A DNA stretch of 64,000 nt from an uncultured Bacteroides sp. (GTDB taxonomy: Bacteria; Bacteroidota; Bacteroidia; Bacteroidales; Bacteroidaceae): assembly GCF_963675905.1 (NCBI RefSeq), contig NZ_OY780936.1:2675946-2739945 (forward strand). The letters are read 5' to 3'. The notes under the pieces are model-generated. The model was given only the letters and a program-made list of their open reading frames with translations. It searched no databases and was not told the origin of the DNA. Both the position numbers and the translations under genes were made by a program. Shown here one piece after another: positions 7,309 through 17,852 of the stretch. Position 1 is the stretch's first letter. Each line of letters starts with the position of its first letter.

Positions 7309-9027
7309 TTAATTCCAACCAGGATTCTGTGTCAGATTTTTATTCTTCATCAATTCAGTCTGAGGTATAGGGAATAGATACATCTTATCATCCCATTGAC
7401 GGCTGACAGTATTGCGGGTATAGGTAATAGTACCATCTGCATTCTTTGTCAATTTCATTTCTTGTATACTCTTAAAGTATGTTGCAGCTTCTTTCCAGCG
7501 ACGTACATCCCAGAAGCGATGGCCTTCAAACGCCAGCTCAACCATACGTTCGTTTTTATACTTGGTCCAGAATGCATCATTTGCCATTCCTGTAGGGAAA
7601 ATAGGCATACCAGCACGAACACGGATCTTATTTACAGCACTTACAGCAGACATTGCTAAATCATCACTTGTTGAATAAGGACTATCTAAATATTTGTATA
7701 CAGCTTCGGCATAGTTCAGATAGAACTCACCAAGACGGAATGTAATCCATGTATGGTTGTCAACCTTATATTTACTGCTCGATGCTAAACTAATAGCAGA
7801 ATGGCAATGTTTCTTAAGATAATAACCGGTTGGAGTACCACCTGTCAACGGTTCGGCATTTAAACCACCATAATATGTTTGCAATGCAGTAGTGTTGCTT
7901 GATGGCCATTTTGTATCTCCATTCTTTGCAATGGTAACATCAAAACGAGGATCACGTCCTGTATAAGGATTGGTTTCAACATAACCACTACCTGCCTCAT
8001 TTATACCAAGACCGGTACTTTTCATTTCATAAGCATCCACCATTGTTTGTGTTGGGCAGTTACCACCATTTCCTCCTTCAATACCAGCTGGATAGTTATA
8101 ACCTTCAAATGTACTGATTGAACCAGCACGGCGACCAAAAATGATCTCACTTGTTATATTTGCATTACTCCAATTGTCTGTTGCCCATAATGATTCGTAA
8201 GTAGTTGCAAGTTTCATTCCTCGTAATTCACAAGAGTCAATAAGTTGCTTATTATATAGAGCAGCCGTATGCCAACGTTCCTTATCATTGTTTTTATTGA
8301 ATAAAGGACTTGCCCAGTAAAGAGCTGCACGTGCCTTAAGTACAAGTACTGCCAGATTATTAGCTCTACCAGTTTCCTGTTCGTTTAAAGCCATAGCACC
8401 TAAGTTACTGTAATCCTTAACTATAGAGTTTTTTATATCATCACATTCTGTAAAAATGTAATTAAAGATACTATCTGCTGATGTTCTGGAAGCAGTATTC
8501 TTCTCATCGGTAGTCATATTTTCAGTAATCAATGGCACAGCACCATACTGACGAACAAGATTAAAATAGAAATATGCACGCCAGAAACGAGCTTCATGCT
8601 TATAGTTCTGATAACGATACATCTGTTGATCATAATCACTATTCAACACTAGTTCATCAAAAGTAAGTCCCTGAAATTCTTTCAAAACAAGGTTACAGTT
8701 TGCAATCCCTGTATAGCTATCTGACCAGATTACACTTTTTGCATTTGTTGGACTCCATGAACCATTATAGAAACCTTCGATAGAATTACCGGTGATAGCA
8801 TACTCAGATTCATCAGATGCTGAACCTAAAATAGCTCCTGAATAATAGTTACCGAAGTCATAGTCTACCTGACGATATATAGCTGTCATTAAGTTACCCA
8901 CATAAGTGAAGTTTTTGGTAACATAATCTTTATCGTAAACGTTATATTCATTGTAGTCCATCTTGTCTGAACACGATGCAAGTGCCAGTGTTCCAAGAGC
9001 TACCATGATTAATTTATTTAGTCTCAT
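7309..9027 (-). CDS. SusD/RagB-family nutrient-binding outer-membrane lipoprotein (pair 2)
   Basis: Surface lipoprotein that caps the partner SusC barrel and binds oligosaccharide or peptide ligand. A signal peptide ends in a lipobox (LALASCSDK), with an acidic residue after the Cys consistent with surface export. The C-terminal SusD signature is visible (KNERMVELAFEGHRFWDVRRW, then LFPIPQTELMKNKNLTQNPGW). I chose the ATG at 9027, which gives a compact signal peptide; an ATG at 9051 would add eight residues. It follows its SusC by about 10-35 bp and is the last gene before the terminator. Ligand unknown: no glycoside hydrolase, peptidase or sensor is adjacent. Confidence 0.88.
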   Translation of the reverse strand: MRLNKLIMVALGTLALASCSDKMDYNEYNVYDKDYVTKNFTYVGNLMTAIYRQVDYDFGNYYSGAILGSASDESEYAITGNSIEGFYNGSWSPTNAKSVIWSDSYTGIANCNLVLKEFQGLTFDELVLNSDYDQQMYRYQNYKHEARFWRAYFYFNLVRQYGAVPLITENMTTDEKNTASRTSADSIFNYIFTECDDIKNSIVKDYSNLGAMALNEQETGRANNLAVLVLKARAALYWASPLFNKNNDKERWHTAALYNKQLIDSCELRGMKLATTYESLWATDNWSNANITSEIIFGRRAGSISTFEGYNYPAGIEGGNGGNCPTQTMVDAYEMKSTGLGINEAGSGYVETNPYTGRDPRFDVTIAKNGDTKWPSSNTTALQTYYGGLNAEPLTGGTPTGYYLKKHCHSAISLASSSKYKVDNHTWITFRLGEFYLNYAEAVYKYLDSPYSTSDDLAMSAVSAVNKIRVRAGMPIFPTGMANDAFWTKYKNERMVELAFEGHRFWDVRRWKEAATYFKSIQEMKLTKNADGTITYTRNTVSRQWDDKMYLFPIPQTELMKNKNLTQNPGWN

Positions 9028-9060
9028 AATTTTCAATTTTTCAGATTTCATTATTCATTA

Positions 9061-11877
9061 TTAGAAAGTTACTGAGAGCCCTGCAACAACACTTCTGTTC
9101 AAAGGATTAGTTGCGCCGTAAGACTCAGGATCAGAAACAGCTAAGTTATCAAGACTAAAGAGGTCAATACCTCTCAAGTAAATTTTAGCAGCGTTCACAA
9201 TTTTTGTATTCTTCAACAGTTTCTCCGGGAAGTTGTAATAAACTTCTACGTTACGCAATTTGAGGAATGAACGATCAGCAAGCCATACAGTGTTTGTCTG
9301 ATAGTTATTTGCATTACTAACTGAACTCAAACGTGGGAATTTGGCATCCATATTATCAGCTGTCCAACGGTTGTCATAAGCATATTGTGACATTGTTGTA
9401 TTATTGATAAGTGGCCAGTACATACTCTTTGTATTAAGTACAGCAGAGTATCTTCCTACTCCCTGGAACATTGCATCAATACCCAAACCTCTCCATTCTG
9501 CACCAAGATGAATAGAATAATATAGTTGAGGAGCAACTGTACTATAGCCAATAGCTGTTTTATCGTTTGCATCAATGGTTTTATCACCATTTACATCTTC
9601 ATATTTGATGTCACCAGGTTTAACTATAGAGAATGTCTGTGTAGGACTATTATCAATCTCATTTTGATCTTTGAAGAAACCGATAGCTTTAAGACCATAA
9701 GTCTGATTCAACGAATGACCTGTCTGAACAAGATTATTGTAAAGGCGAGGTTCTTCTAACTGTTCCTTAATTTGATTACGATTTAAGTTGAACTCACCTC
9801 CAATATTGAAAGATACTTCTCCAAACTTCTTATTGTAATCCATGCTAGCTTCAAAGCCCCAGCTATTAACAACACCTGCATTTTCATAAGGAGCGTCTAC
9901 ACCTATTACATCGGTATACTTACCACTAGACTCAACCCAGATATCTTTACGTTTTTGATAATAACCTTCTAATGTTACATCAAGACCAGAAAACAAAGTA
10001 GCATCAAGACCTACATTATATTTATAAGCTTTTTCATGTGTGTAATTTTCAGTTGCCAATCTGGTAAGGTTTGTCATACCAAAAGAAGAACCATAACCGG
10101 AATTAAACGGATATGTAGTACCTGATATAGTATACTGTTGGATATAATATGTCCAACTATCATCTGGAAGATAATCAGTATTTATAAGACCGGCAGAAGC
10201 ACGTAGTTTTAGGAAATTTACCCATTTAACATCTTTCATAAAGTTCTCGCGTGAGATTACCCAGGCAGCAGAAAGAGTTGGAGATAAAGCCCATTTTGAT
10301 CCGGGAGCTAAGCGATTAGAACCAGACTCAACCAAAGCTAAATCTGCAAAGTAACGATTGTTATAACCATAATGTGTCCACCATGAGTAATTCTGACGAT
10401 AAACAGTAGTATTTACTGCATATTGATCCTGGAACTCATAATCCCATTTTAACTGAGAATATACCGAGTGCTTTCCAAATTCATGCTGATAATCAAAGCC
10501 TCCATCAAAATGGAAACGACGAGAAAAAGAGTTTGTTGAAGCCTCAGTATTCATTTCTGAATCAGAACCACCTTTATAATTACTTGCTACAGTAGGAGCA
10601 CCATCAACCCATGCTCCAGGAGTTGCACTTCCATAAACATAAGTTTTGCTATGATCCTCTAGAATATTTGAAGTGTTATCGTATGATACTCGGATTTTTG
10701 CGCTAAGTCCATCTAAAACACCTGAAAGACTCTGATCGATAGTAATGTCTGAAAACAAACTACGGGTATTATTTTTAGTATATGCAGCACCGATAGACTG
10801 GGCTGCTGGATTTGTTGTTCCATTCCAGGTTGCATTACCACCCCAGTTTCCACTTTCATCCTTAATAGGATAAGCAGCAGAAGGAAGCGAATAAACCAAA
10901 TTCCAAAGGTCAGCAGAATCACCAGGGCGACTAACCTCATTCAACACACCAAGAAGATTTACTTTAAGTTTAGTTGAAGGAGTAAGGTCTATATCCAAAT
11001 TGCTACGCAAGTTTGCTTTCACATACTTATTCTGTGTAGAATATGTATCATTTTTACCTGGATTAGCTACAAAACCATTATCTGAAATCAAATCGATCAT
11101 TGTGTAATAGCGGAATTTCTGACCTCCACCTGTAAACTCAACATTCAATTTATTTGTAACTGCATTATCACTAAAAGTTTCATCAACCCAATTCACATTT
11201 GGATAAAGGTATGGATATTGTCCTGACTTAAACGCTGAAATTTCATCATCAGTATATCGGGCAGCAAGTCCATCGTTAGCACGAGCCTCATTTACAGCAC
11301 TACCATAAGTTGCAGCATCTACAAATTTAGGTTTGTTAGCCATAAAATTAAACAGGTGGTCAAAGGTTACTTTTACTGATTTAGAATTGTATTTACCACG
11401 TTTTGTTGTTACCAATACCGCGCCGTTTGCACCTTTGTAACCATATAAAGCTACAGCAGCAGCATCCTTGAGAATAGTAACAGACTCAACTTCTTCTGGA
11501 GTAACATTATTAATATCGCGTTCTATACCATCAACCAATATTAACGGAGCACTTCCAGAAAGACTCTGTAGACCACGTACGTAGAATGTTGGGTTTGCAG
11601 CAGCATAATTACCGGCATTTTGTAATGAGATAAGACCAGATCCCTGACCAATAATTGAATTACCTATATTTCTAGCACTACGCTTATCTGTAGAATTGAC
11701 GGTTATAACAGATACCGAAGCGGTAGACTCACCGCGTGTTAACACTTTATCTGCTCCCACATCAATTGTCTGATCAGCATATTTACCATCAGGCTGTGCT
11801 TTATCGTTTTGTTGTGCTACTGCCGGAATGGTTAAACAAGCCAACAATGACAACACTAATATTTTATTTCGTTTCAT
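9061..11877 (-). CDS. SusC/RagA-family TonB-dependent outer-membrane transporter (pair 2)
   Basis: A 938-residue TonB-dependent barrel that imports ligand captured by its SusD. A signal peptide is seen (LVLSLLACLTIPAVAQ). The plug has the SusC signature PLILVDGIERDINNVTP followed by ESVTILKDAAAVALYG and GANGAVLVTTKRG. The C-terminus ends in aromatic-rich beta strand GLSVTF. Unlike the other SusC here, there is no N-terminal carboxypeptidase-regulatory-like domain: the mature protein goes almost directly into the plug. It lies 34 bp after the first SusD, so all four genes probably form one transcript. Confidence 0.92.
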   Translation of the reverse strand: MKRNKILVLSLLACLTIPAVAQQNDKAQPDGKYADQTIDVGADKVLTRGESTASVSVITVNSTDKRSARNIGNSIIGQGSGLISLQNAGNYAAANPTFYVRGLQSLSGSAPLILVDGIERDINNVTPEEVESVTILKDAAAVALYGYKGANGAVLVTTKRGKYNSKSVKVTFDHLFNFMANKPKFVDAATYGSAVNEARANDGLAARYTDDEISAFKSGQYPYLYPNVNWVDETFSDNAVTNKLNVEFTGGGQKFRYYTMIDLISDNGFVANPGKNDTYSTQNKYVKANLRSNLDIDLTPSTKLKVNLLGVLNEVSRPGDSADLWNLVYSLPSAAYPIKDESGNWGGNATWNGTTNPAAQSIGAAYTKNNTRSLFSDITIDQSLSGVLDGLSAKIRVSYDNTSNILEDHSKTYVYGSATPGAWVDGAPTVASNYKGGSDSEMNTEASTNSFSRRFHFDGGFDYQHEFGKHSVYSQLKWDYEFQDQYAVNTTVYRQNYSWWTHYGYNNRYFADLALVESGSNRLAPGSKWALSPTLSAAWVISRENFMKDVKWVNFLKLRASAGLINTDYLPDDSWTYYIQQYTISGTTYPFNSGYGSSFGMTNLTRLATENYTHEKAYKYNVGLDATLFSGLDVTLEGYYQKRKDIWVESSGKYTDVIGVDAPYENAGVVNSWGFEASMDYNKKFGEVSFNIGGEFNLNRNQIKEQLEEPRLYNNLVQTGHSLNQTYGLKAIGFFKDQNEIDNSPTQTFSIVKPGDIKYEDVNGDKTIDANDKTAIGYSTVAPQLYYSIHLGAEWRGLGIDAMFQGVGRYSAVLNTKSMYWPLINNTTMSQYAYDNRWTADNMDAKFPRLSSVSNANNYQTNTVWLADRSFLKLRNVEVYYNFPEKLLKNTKIVNAAKIYLRGIDLFSLDNLAVSDPESYGATNPLNRSVVAGLSVTF

Positions 11878-11911
11878 AATATTTCAAATTTCAATTTCAA
11901 TATTTAACCGA

Positions 11912-13936
11912 TTACCATCCTGGATTCTGAACCAAACCATATTTTTTATTGACTTCAGACTGTGGGAATGGTTGAAGATACCATTTTGCATCAAATCCAC
12001 TCCATTGCACACGAGTGCCATTTGTCAATTCGAATTTTTCGAAATCGAAATGAGTTGGTTCATAGAATCCAGCAGCAGCTTTATTTGCTTTGTCTGTTTT
12101 TTTATCACCATTCCACCATTTATCTGTGGCACGAATCCATTTACCTGTAGCGTCTTTCTTTAGACGATACATACGCAAACCGTGAGTCTGTGTTTCAAAA
12201 CGATCTGCACGTTTATAACGTACAAGGTCAAAATAGCGTGAGTCTTCAAGTCCTAATTCGCAAGCACGTTCACGAAGAATCTCTTCAAGCAAATTAGCCT
12301 TATTGGATGTTAGGTTCTTATCTGGATTGCAAGCTGCTAGTCCGCCAAGTCCTACACGTGCTCTAACGTCATCTACATATTTCAAAGCACCGGTAAAATC
12401 ATTGCTCGCTTGTAACAACGCTTCAGCATAAGTCAGATATATATCGGAAAGGCGAATTGCACACCAGTGAGGATAATGCGCTGTAGTATAGAATATATCT
12501 CCTGCATAATACTTATTATTTGCATATCCGGTAGCAAAATATCCCGTTTCAGTGGCAGGCTGATTTCCGGCATCTGAACCACCAACCCAGTTCTCATAGA
12601 TGTTTCCAGAGATTATACCCGAGTTCCAGTCAATACCCTGAGGAACGCCATTAATACGGATGGTTTCGTAAAGACGAGGGTCACGAGTCAAAACTCTATG
12701 CTGCAAGTCCTGAGTACCTACAACAGTATCACCCTTAATAAACATTTGATCCAGTTTACCAGCATTTTGAGCTGCACTCCAATTAAATGGAGTACCATCG
12801 TTCCAAGGAAACATTTCTACATATTCTTGTGTCGGAGTATATGAGTAACGCTCATTTCTACCATTATTCAAGCTTGCCCAAGAATATTTTGAATCACGAG
12901 TACTGGTAGAAACACGTACTGAATGTAGTATTTCTGTACTTGCTTCGTTTATATATCCAAAACGATATGCATAACGATATGCTTCTTGCGTTTTAGCAGT
13001 AGGCTGAGTCAAAGCGTATATCCCATTAGCATTAAGTTGCGTAAAGAAGTCGGCACAAGCTTGTTTACACTGATTCCACAGTTCCGCTCTATAACCGCCA
13101 TACCATACAAGACTATCTTTTTCGGCTTCAGTTGATCCGCCATAATAACCTTTTGTATCATTAAACAAAGGAGAAGCTGCGAATTGAAGTATTTTACACT
13201 TCATTGCCATCGCACCGGCTTTAGTCCAACGACCTGTATTTGTTTGTGCATCTGCTCCGGTATATCCCCAAGGCAAGTTTCCATCATTAATAACTTTATC
13301 GAGAAGACCAACCATGAAATTAACCGTTTTTTCCACTGACGCACGAGGTATATCATACGAAGTCTCTGTACCGGTAAAGGTCTTTGTTATAATAGGAAGC
13401 CCTCCATAGTTACGGAACATATTGAAATAGCTGGAAGCAATAAGACATCTTGCTTCATCACACAGACGAGCCTTTTCTGCAGCATCCATATTTGGAACTC
13501 TGTCTATATTCTCTAGCAGCAAATATGCACGACGAACAAGAACCCATACATTCTCTGTCAAATAACCATAAATACCTCCTCCGGTATTTGCATTAAACGT
13601 TCCTGAGTAATATTGTGAAAATACTCTCGAATTTGAGTAATGAAATTGATAGCAATCAGATAATGCATCAAATTTACCTGTAAAATAACTAACACTCAAT
13701 GGTGGATTATTACTACTGACGTATGGTAATCCATAATATTGCAATGAATAAATTGCAGCCAGGAACTGACGTGTATATTCTGGATTATTGAAAACGGTAT
13801 CTTGAGTTACTGATGCTCCGGCAGCCTTGTCGAGGAATGCATTTCCAACAGCTAACTCATCAGTACAAGAGCCTGTACCTATGGCAGTGATTGTAGCCAA
13901 TACAGCTCCGAAAAATAATTTCTTATGTAGTTTCAT
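11912..13936 (-). CDS. SusD/RagB-family nutrient-binding outer-membrane lipoprotein (pair 1)
   Basis: A 674-residue SusD-like lipoprotein, at the long end of the family. Signal peptide with lipobox (AIGTGSCTDEL); the TDE after the Cys is consistent with a surface-export signal. TPR-like helices are spread through the N-terminal half. The C-terminal signature includes EILRERACELGLEDSRYFDL and the closing LQPFPQSEVNKKYGLVQNPGW-type end (shortened here). It starts 16 bp after its SusC and is followed by the second SusC. It probably works with the product of 13953-17048, whose signal peptide is interrupted, so this SusD may lack a functional partner in this strain. Confidence 0.88.
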   Translation of the reverse strand: MKLHKKLFFGAVLATITAIGTGSCTDELAVGNAFLDKAAGASVTQDTVFNNPEYTRQFLAAIYSLQYYGLPYVSSNNPPLSVSYFTGKFDALSDCYQFHYSNSRVFSQYYSGTFNANTGGGIYGYLTENVWVLVRRAYLLLENIDRVPNMDAAEKARLCDEARCLIASSYFNMFRNYGGLPIITKTFTGTETSYDIPRASVEKTVNFMVGLLDKVINDGNLPWGYTGADAQTNTGRWTKAGAMAMKCKILQFAASPLFNDTKGYYGGSTEAEKDSLVWYGGYRAELWNQCKQACADFFTQLNANGIYALTQPTAKTQEAYRYAYRFGYINEASTEILHSVRVSTSTRDSKYSWASLNNGRNERYSYTPTQEYVEMFPWNDGTPFNWSAAQNAGKLDQMFIKGDTVVGTQDLQHRVLTRDPRLYETIRINGVPQGIDWNSGIISGNIYENWVGGSDAGNQPATETGYFATGYANNKYYAGDIFYTTAHYPHWCAIRLSDIYLTYAEALLQASNDFTGALKYVDDVRARVGLGGLAACNPDKNLTSNKANLLEEILRERACELGLEDSRYFDLVRYKRADRFETQTHGLRMYRLKKDATGKWIRATDKWWNGDKKTDKANKAAAGFYEPTHFDFEKFELTNGTRVQWSGFDAKWYLQPFPQSEVNKKYGLVQNPGW

Positions 13937-13952
13937 TTTAATTTCGTTTTAA

Positions 13953-16900
13953 TTAGAATCCAAGTTTCAAACTAATAGTATAAGTTTTCTGTAATGGATA
14001 AGAAGGCGAACTACTTGCTCTTGTTTCAGGGTCACCCCATATATATGAAGAGAATGTTAGCAAGTTATATCCACTTAATGCTAATTGCATTTGATTTAAT
14101 CCAACTTTTTTCATAAATGGGAAATTCAAATCATAACCTATCTGAAGAGTTTTCAGACGTAAGTATTTAGCATCTTTTTCATATAAATTTGATTCAACGT
14201 AATTCTGTGCAGCATTAGCCCAGGTTGCACGTGGATAGAAAGAGCCCTGTGAAGGATTATCAACAGTCCATGTATGTTCCTGGTGATACTTGAGCAAACC
14301 ACCTTCTGTAGAACCAGATGCATTTAAGAATGGTTGACGGAATACGTCTGACAACATACGAGATACATTCCATGCACCTGTCCACTGTGAACTTACTTCA
14401 AGGTTCTTCCATTTGAATCCGAAATTTAATCCGATCAAATACTGAGGATCATCAGTATATCCATTACTACGAGTCTTATCATTCTCATCAATCTTACCAT
14501 TTTTATCAAGGTCAACATAAACGGCATCACCAGCTGCAATTGTTGAAACTAGCTGAGTAGGATAATCTACACCATATTTATTTTTATAATCAGCCTCGCA
14601 ACCATCATAATAGAAATTCGCTAACTGATACATTGAACGCGCACCGATACGATGACCTTTAGCGTACTGATAATCGTTATTCATCGGAGCTTCTTTCTCT
14701 TCAATAATTTCGTTCTGATTATAAGAAAGATTCACACCAGCCCAATAACGGAATTTATCACCAATTTTATCCTGCCATTTTGCTGACAATTCCCAACCCC
14801 AGCTATTAACAACACCTTGATTTGTATAAGGTACTGTAAATCCGATTATTGAAGGAGCTGTATAGTCTCTCAACAGAATGTTTGTACGATGTTCATAATA
14901 ATAATCAAATGTAGTGCGCAAACGATCACTCAGGAAGTTTACATCAACACCATAGTCTTGTTTGAAAGCTTTTTCCCAGGTTACATCCGGGTTGTTCTTA
15001 GAATCTTCATAAGCTCCCTTGTATGCAGTAGAGTTTTCAATACCAAAGTTATAAGCATAACCGCCTCTTGAACTGAAACTACCATTATTTACTCCATAAG
15101 GATCAGCCAAATACATGAATCGTGAACCACCGATTTTATCGTTACCAACAAGACCCCAGGAAGCTCTCAGCTTCATAAAATTAACAATTGGTTTTAATGG
15201 CTTAAAGAAATTTTCTTCACTGGCAATCCATCCGATAGATCCAGCCGGGAAAGTACCGAAGCGTTTGTTTGGAGCAAAGTTTTCTGATCCGTTGTAACCT
15301 ACATTGAACTCAGCCATATAACGATTATTCCAATCGTAAGTAACACGTCCAACTAATCCTACATAACCACGAGGAATATCAGGATAATCTGATGAACTAT
15401 AATAGTAATCCTTACTCTGATTGTAAAGCAATAAAGCAGTTACCGTATTTTGTCCGAAAGAACGATTATAGTTAAATGACGACTCTAAATACCAGTCACG
15501 TCCCTTACCTGTTGATTCAGAATAAGATATAGCACCATTCTCTCCGGATTTCTTATATAAAATACCTCCATCTTTCTGAAGAACAGGAAAATAGGTAGCT
15601 TTTGAAGCAGCACCATTCTTATATACATAGAAATCACTGTTATAAGAACCTTTCACTTTAAATGAAAGTCCCTTAGTCAACATATCCAGTTTCTGATCTA
15701 ATTGTAAGTCGAACTGCAATTTATTATAGTTGGTTTGCATAAAACCTCCTGTTGTAGCAGAGTTACCAAAGTATGTTATACCACTTCCACCAACAAATGG
15801 TAACTGAACATCATCATAATCTGTTGCAGTACTAATATACTTTCCATCAATAATACCAGGACTGGAGAATGGAGTAGCCTGATACATTGCTTTAATCATT
15901 CCTGAACTACCTTGTCCTGTATATGGTTTATTGGCATTACTTACATTTCCAGCAATATTAAAAGATAATATTGTTGACTTGGTAACATCAATATCTAAGT
16001 TTGAACGATAATTGAAACGGTTATATTGATAACCAAAATTATAGTCCTGACCAAATTCCTTAAACAGACCACCTTGAGTATAAGCACCAGCAGAAATAAA
16101 ATAGCGCACACCTTTAGAGCCACCACTGATATTTATGTTATGCTGAGTCTGAATTGTTTGATCCTTCATAATATAATCAGCCCATCTTGTATCAGGGAAA
16201 CGGATTGGATCAGAATGATCTTTGAATTTAGCCATCACTGCATCTGAAAACATTGCAGTAAGACCATCGTTAGCACGCATCTGATTGTAGAATGTAGCAT
16301 ATTCATAACTATTTGCCTGCTCAACCATCTTGGTCGGAGTAAGAATACTGGAAGATGTAGTGATAGATATTTTTGCCTTAGCTTCCTTACCACGTTTTGT
16401 AGTTATTAAGACTACACCGTTAGCACCTCTAACACCGAAAACTGCTGTAGCAGATGCATCTTTCAATACAGAAACGCTTTCAATTTCGTTAGGGTCAATA
16501 TCGCTCATGCTTCTTTCAACTCCATCCACCTGAATAAGTGGTGAAGAATCTGTCCACGTTGCCTGACCACGAACAAATACAGATGCTGCATCAGATCCAG
16601 GTTCACCAGAATACTGAATTGTTGTAACACCCGACAATTGACCAGCCAGGATATTATTTACAGAACTAACTGGAGTACGAACCAGTTCTTCGCTTTTTAC
16701 GCTTGAAACTGCTCCTGTAAGTGTCACTTTCTTCTGAACACCATACGCTACGATCTCAATATCCTTCAACATCGTAGAGTTATCTGTCAGAACAATTTTC
16801 ATTGCCTCACCTTTTGCAACTACAGTTTTTGTTTCGTATCCGATAAATGATACAACCAGTTTTGCGCCAACTGGAGCATTTAATTTAAAAGTTCCATCGA

Positions 16901-17048
16901 TGTTTGTAATAGTACCTAGCTTTTCACCCTGTACTTTTACGTTTGCTCCAATAATAACTTCACCTTGAGAGTCTGTAACAACCCCAGTGACTGTCTTCTT
17001 TTGCTGTTGAATAATATTCTCCGCAGCCGAAGCAGTTAGTATCCCCAC
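13953..17048 (-). CDS. SusC/RagA-family TonB-dependent transporter with interrupted signal peptide (pair 1)
   Basis: Large SusC-type barrel. An N-terminal carboxypeptidase-regulatory-like domain (TVTGVVTDSQGEVIIGANV ... FIGYETKTV) precedes the plug with PLIQVDGVERSMSDIDPNE and RGANGVVLITTKRG, and the barrel ends in KTYTISLKLGF. The open frame can only start at a GTG at 17048, which leaves no signal peptide. In the same frame upstream an ATG at 17147 begins a normal-looking signal sequence that is broken by TAA at 17082-17084. The gene is therefore probably inactive, depends on readthrough, or carries a sequencing error; the rest is intact. It heads the four-gene operon. Confidence 0.85.
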   Translation of the reverse strand: MGILTASAAENIIQQQKKTVTGVVTDSQGEVIIGANVKVQGEKLGTITNIDGTFKLNAPVGAKLVVSFIGYETKTVVAKGEAMKIVLTDNSTMLKDIEIVAYGVQKKVTLTGAVSSVKSEELVRTPVSSVNNILAGQLSGVTTIQYSGEPGSDAASVFVRGQATWTDSSPLIQVDGVERSMSDIDPNEIESVSVLKDASATAVFGVRGANGVVLITTKRGKEAKAKISITTSSSILTPTKMVEQANSYEYATFYNQMRANDGLTAMFSDAVMAKFKDHSDPIRFPDTRWADYIMKDQTIQTQHNINISGGSKGVRYFISAGAYTQGGLFKEFGQDYNFGYQYNRFNYRSNLDIDVTKSTILSFNIAGNVSNANKPYTGQGSSGMIKAMYQATPFSSPGIIDGKYISTATDYDDVQLPFVGGSGITYFGNSATTGGFMQTNYNKLQFDLQLDQKLDMLTKGLSFKVKGSYNSDFYVYKNGAASKATYFPVLQKDGGILYKKSGENGAISYSESTGKGRDWYLESSFNYNRSFGQNTVTALLLYNQSKDYYYSSSDYPDIPRGYVGLVGRVTYDWNNRYMAEFNVGYNGSENFAPNKRFGTFPAGSIGWIASEENFFKPLKPIVNFMKLRASWGLVGNDKIGGSRFMYLADPYGVNNGSFSSRGGYAYNFGIENSTAYKGAYEDSKNNPDVTWEKAFKQDYGVDVNFLSDRLRTTFDYYYEHRTNILLRDYTAPSIIGFTVPYTNQGVVNSWGWELSAKWQDKIGDKFRYWAGVNLSYNQNEIIEEKEAPMNNDYQYAKGHRIGARSMYQLANFYYDGCEADYKNKYGVDYPTQLVSTIAAGDAVYVDLDKNGKIDENDKTRSNGYTDDPQYLIGLNFGFKWKNLEVSSQWTGAWNVSRMLSDVFRQPFLNASGSTEGGLLKYHQEHTWTVDNPSQGSFYPRATWANAAQNYVESNLYEKDAKYLRLKTLQIGYDLNFPFMKKVGLNQMQLALSGYNLLTFSSYIWGDPETRASSSPSYPLQKTYTISLKLGF

Positions 17049-17147
17049 AGGGGAAAATAAAGATGCAGCTAAACAGAATATTTAAATTGGTGGTTTCACA
17101 AATAGTTTTGTGTTCCATCTGCCCAAACTAAATAGTATGTGCTTCAT
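17049..17147 (-). other. Signal-peptide segment of the first SusC, with in-frame TAA
   Basis: From ATG at 17147 the frame reads MKHILFSLGRWNTKLFVKPP, I, then TAA (17082-17084), then IFCLAASLFSPVGILTASA and on into the SusC. Codons 1-33 are exactly in phase with the downstream gene. A CAA to TAA change at codon 22 would explain it. Confidence 0.75.
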
Positions 17148-17822
17148 AAAATTAAAACTTTAAAATTAACATATTAATACTAAATATTTACGTACAAAGA
17201 ATAACTATATCTTCTGTTGGTTTTAATAAAAGAGTGTACAATAACAATTGCTAGATTTTCAACTCAGTTATAGAATAACGATAAAGCCATTATATTAACC
17301 GAACAAAACACATCGCCATCTATTTTCACACTTTTTTAGGCTACAAAAATAGATTATAACATTATTTCAAGGAATGTATAATCGTACAAACATATGTAAA
17401 ATATATCAGAGCAGCACATATCTGTCTCTTTTAACACTGAATATGGCTGCACGAATAAACAAATCACATTTGTTGTTTTACAATAAAGTGTTAATCAATA
17501 AATTTAAAAAAGCATACATATATTTATGCATTATCTTTTAAATAAAAAGTTTTTTTGGCGGAATAAAGCTAAATAGAAATCTGGTAGATCTAAAAAATAA
17601 TTCATCTATATATATAAGAGTAAGCATTCACCGACTTCTTGTTTTCTTATTCCTTTAAAGTAATATAGTAGATTTACTAAACCGGAACTAGAAGTCTTTT
17701 TTAAAATAAATAGAGTATTTATAAGAATACAGCTCCACAATATATTAAAAACCATATCTTTTATGTTTTTGGCATATAGATATTTGTCATTTTGTTATAA
17801 AATAATAGAATAATATCTATAT
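17148..17822. other. AT-rich divergent intergenic region
   Basis: Separates the SusC operon (minus) from the asparaginase gene (plus). It is very AT-rich with no credible ORF or RNA gene. A weak -7-like TATTCTTTG is seen on the minus strand near 17193-17203 for the SusC operon. No sigma/anti-sigma or hybrid two-component regulator gene is present here. Confidence 0.5.
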
Positions 17823-17825
17823 TTG
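17818..17825 (+). promoter_or_regulatory. -7 box for the asparaginase gene
   Basis: TATATTTG matches TAnnTTTG, 28 bp before the chosen ATG. A TTTG at 17791-17794 is 23 bp upstream, slightly farther than ideal for a -33 element. Confidence 0.5.
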
Positions 17826-17852
17826 CATTACAACAAAGGTAAAATTCAAAGG

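Noticed and set aside
7127-7318. 63-residue minus-strand ORF between thr leader and SusD
   Set aside because: It spans the strong terminator at 7248-7291 and has no recognisable start context.
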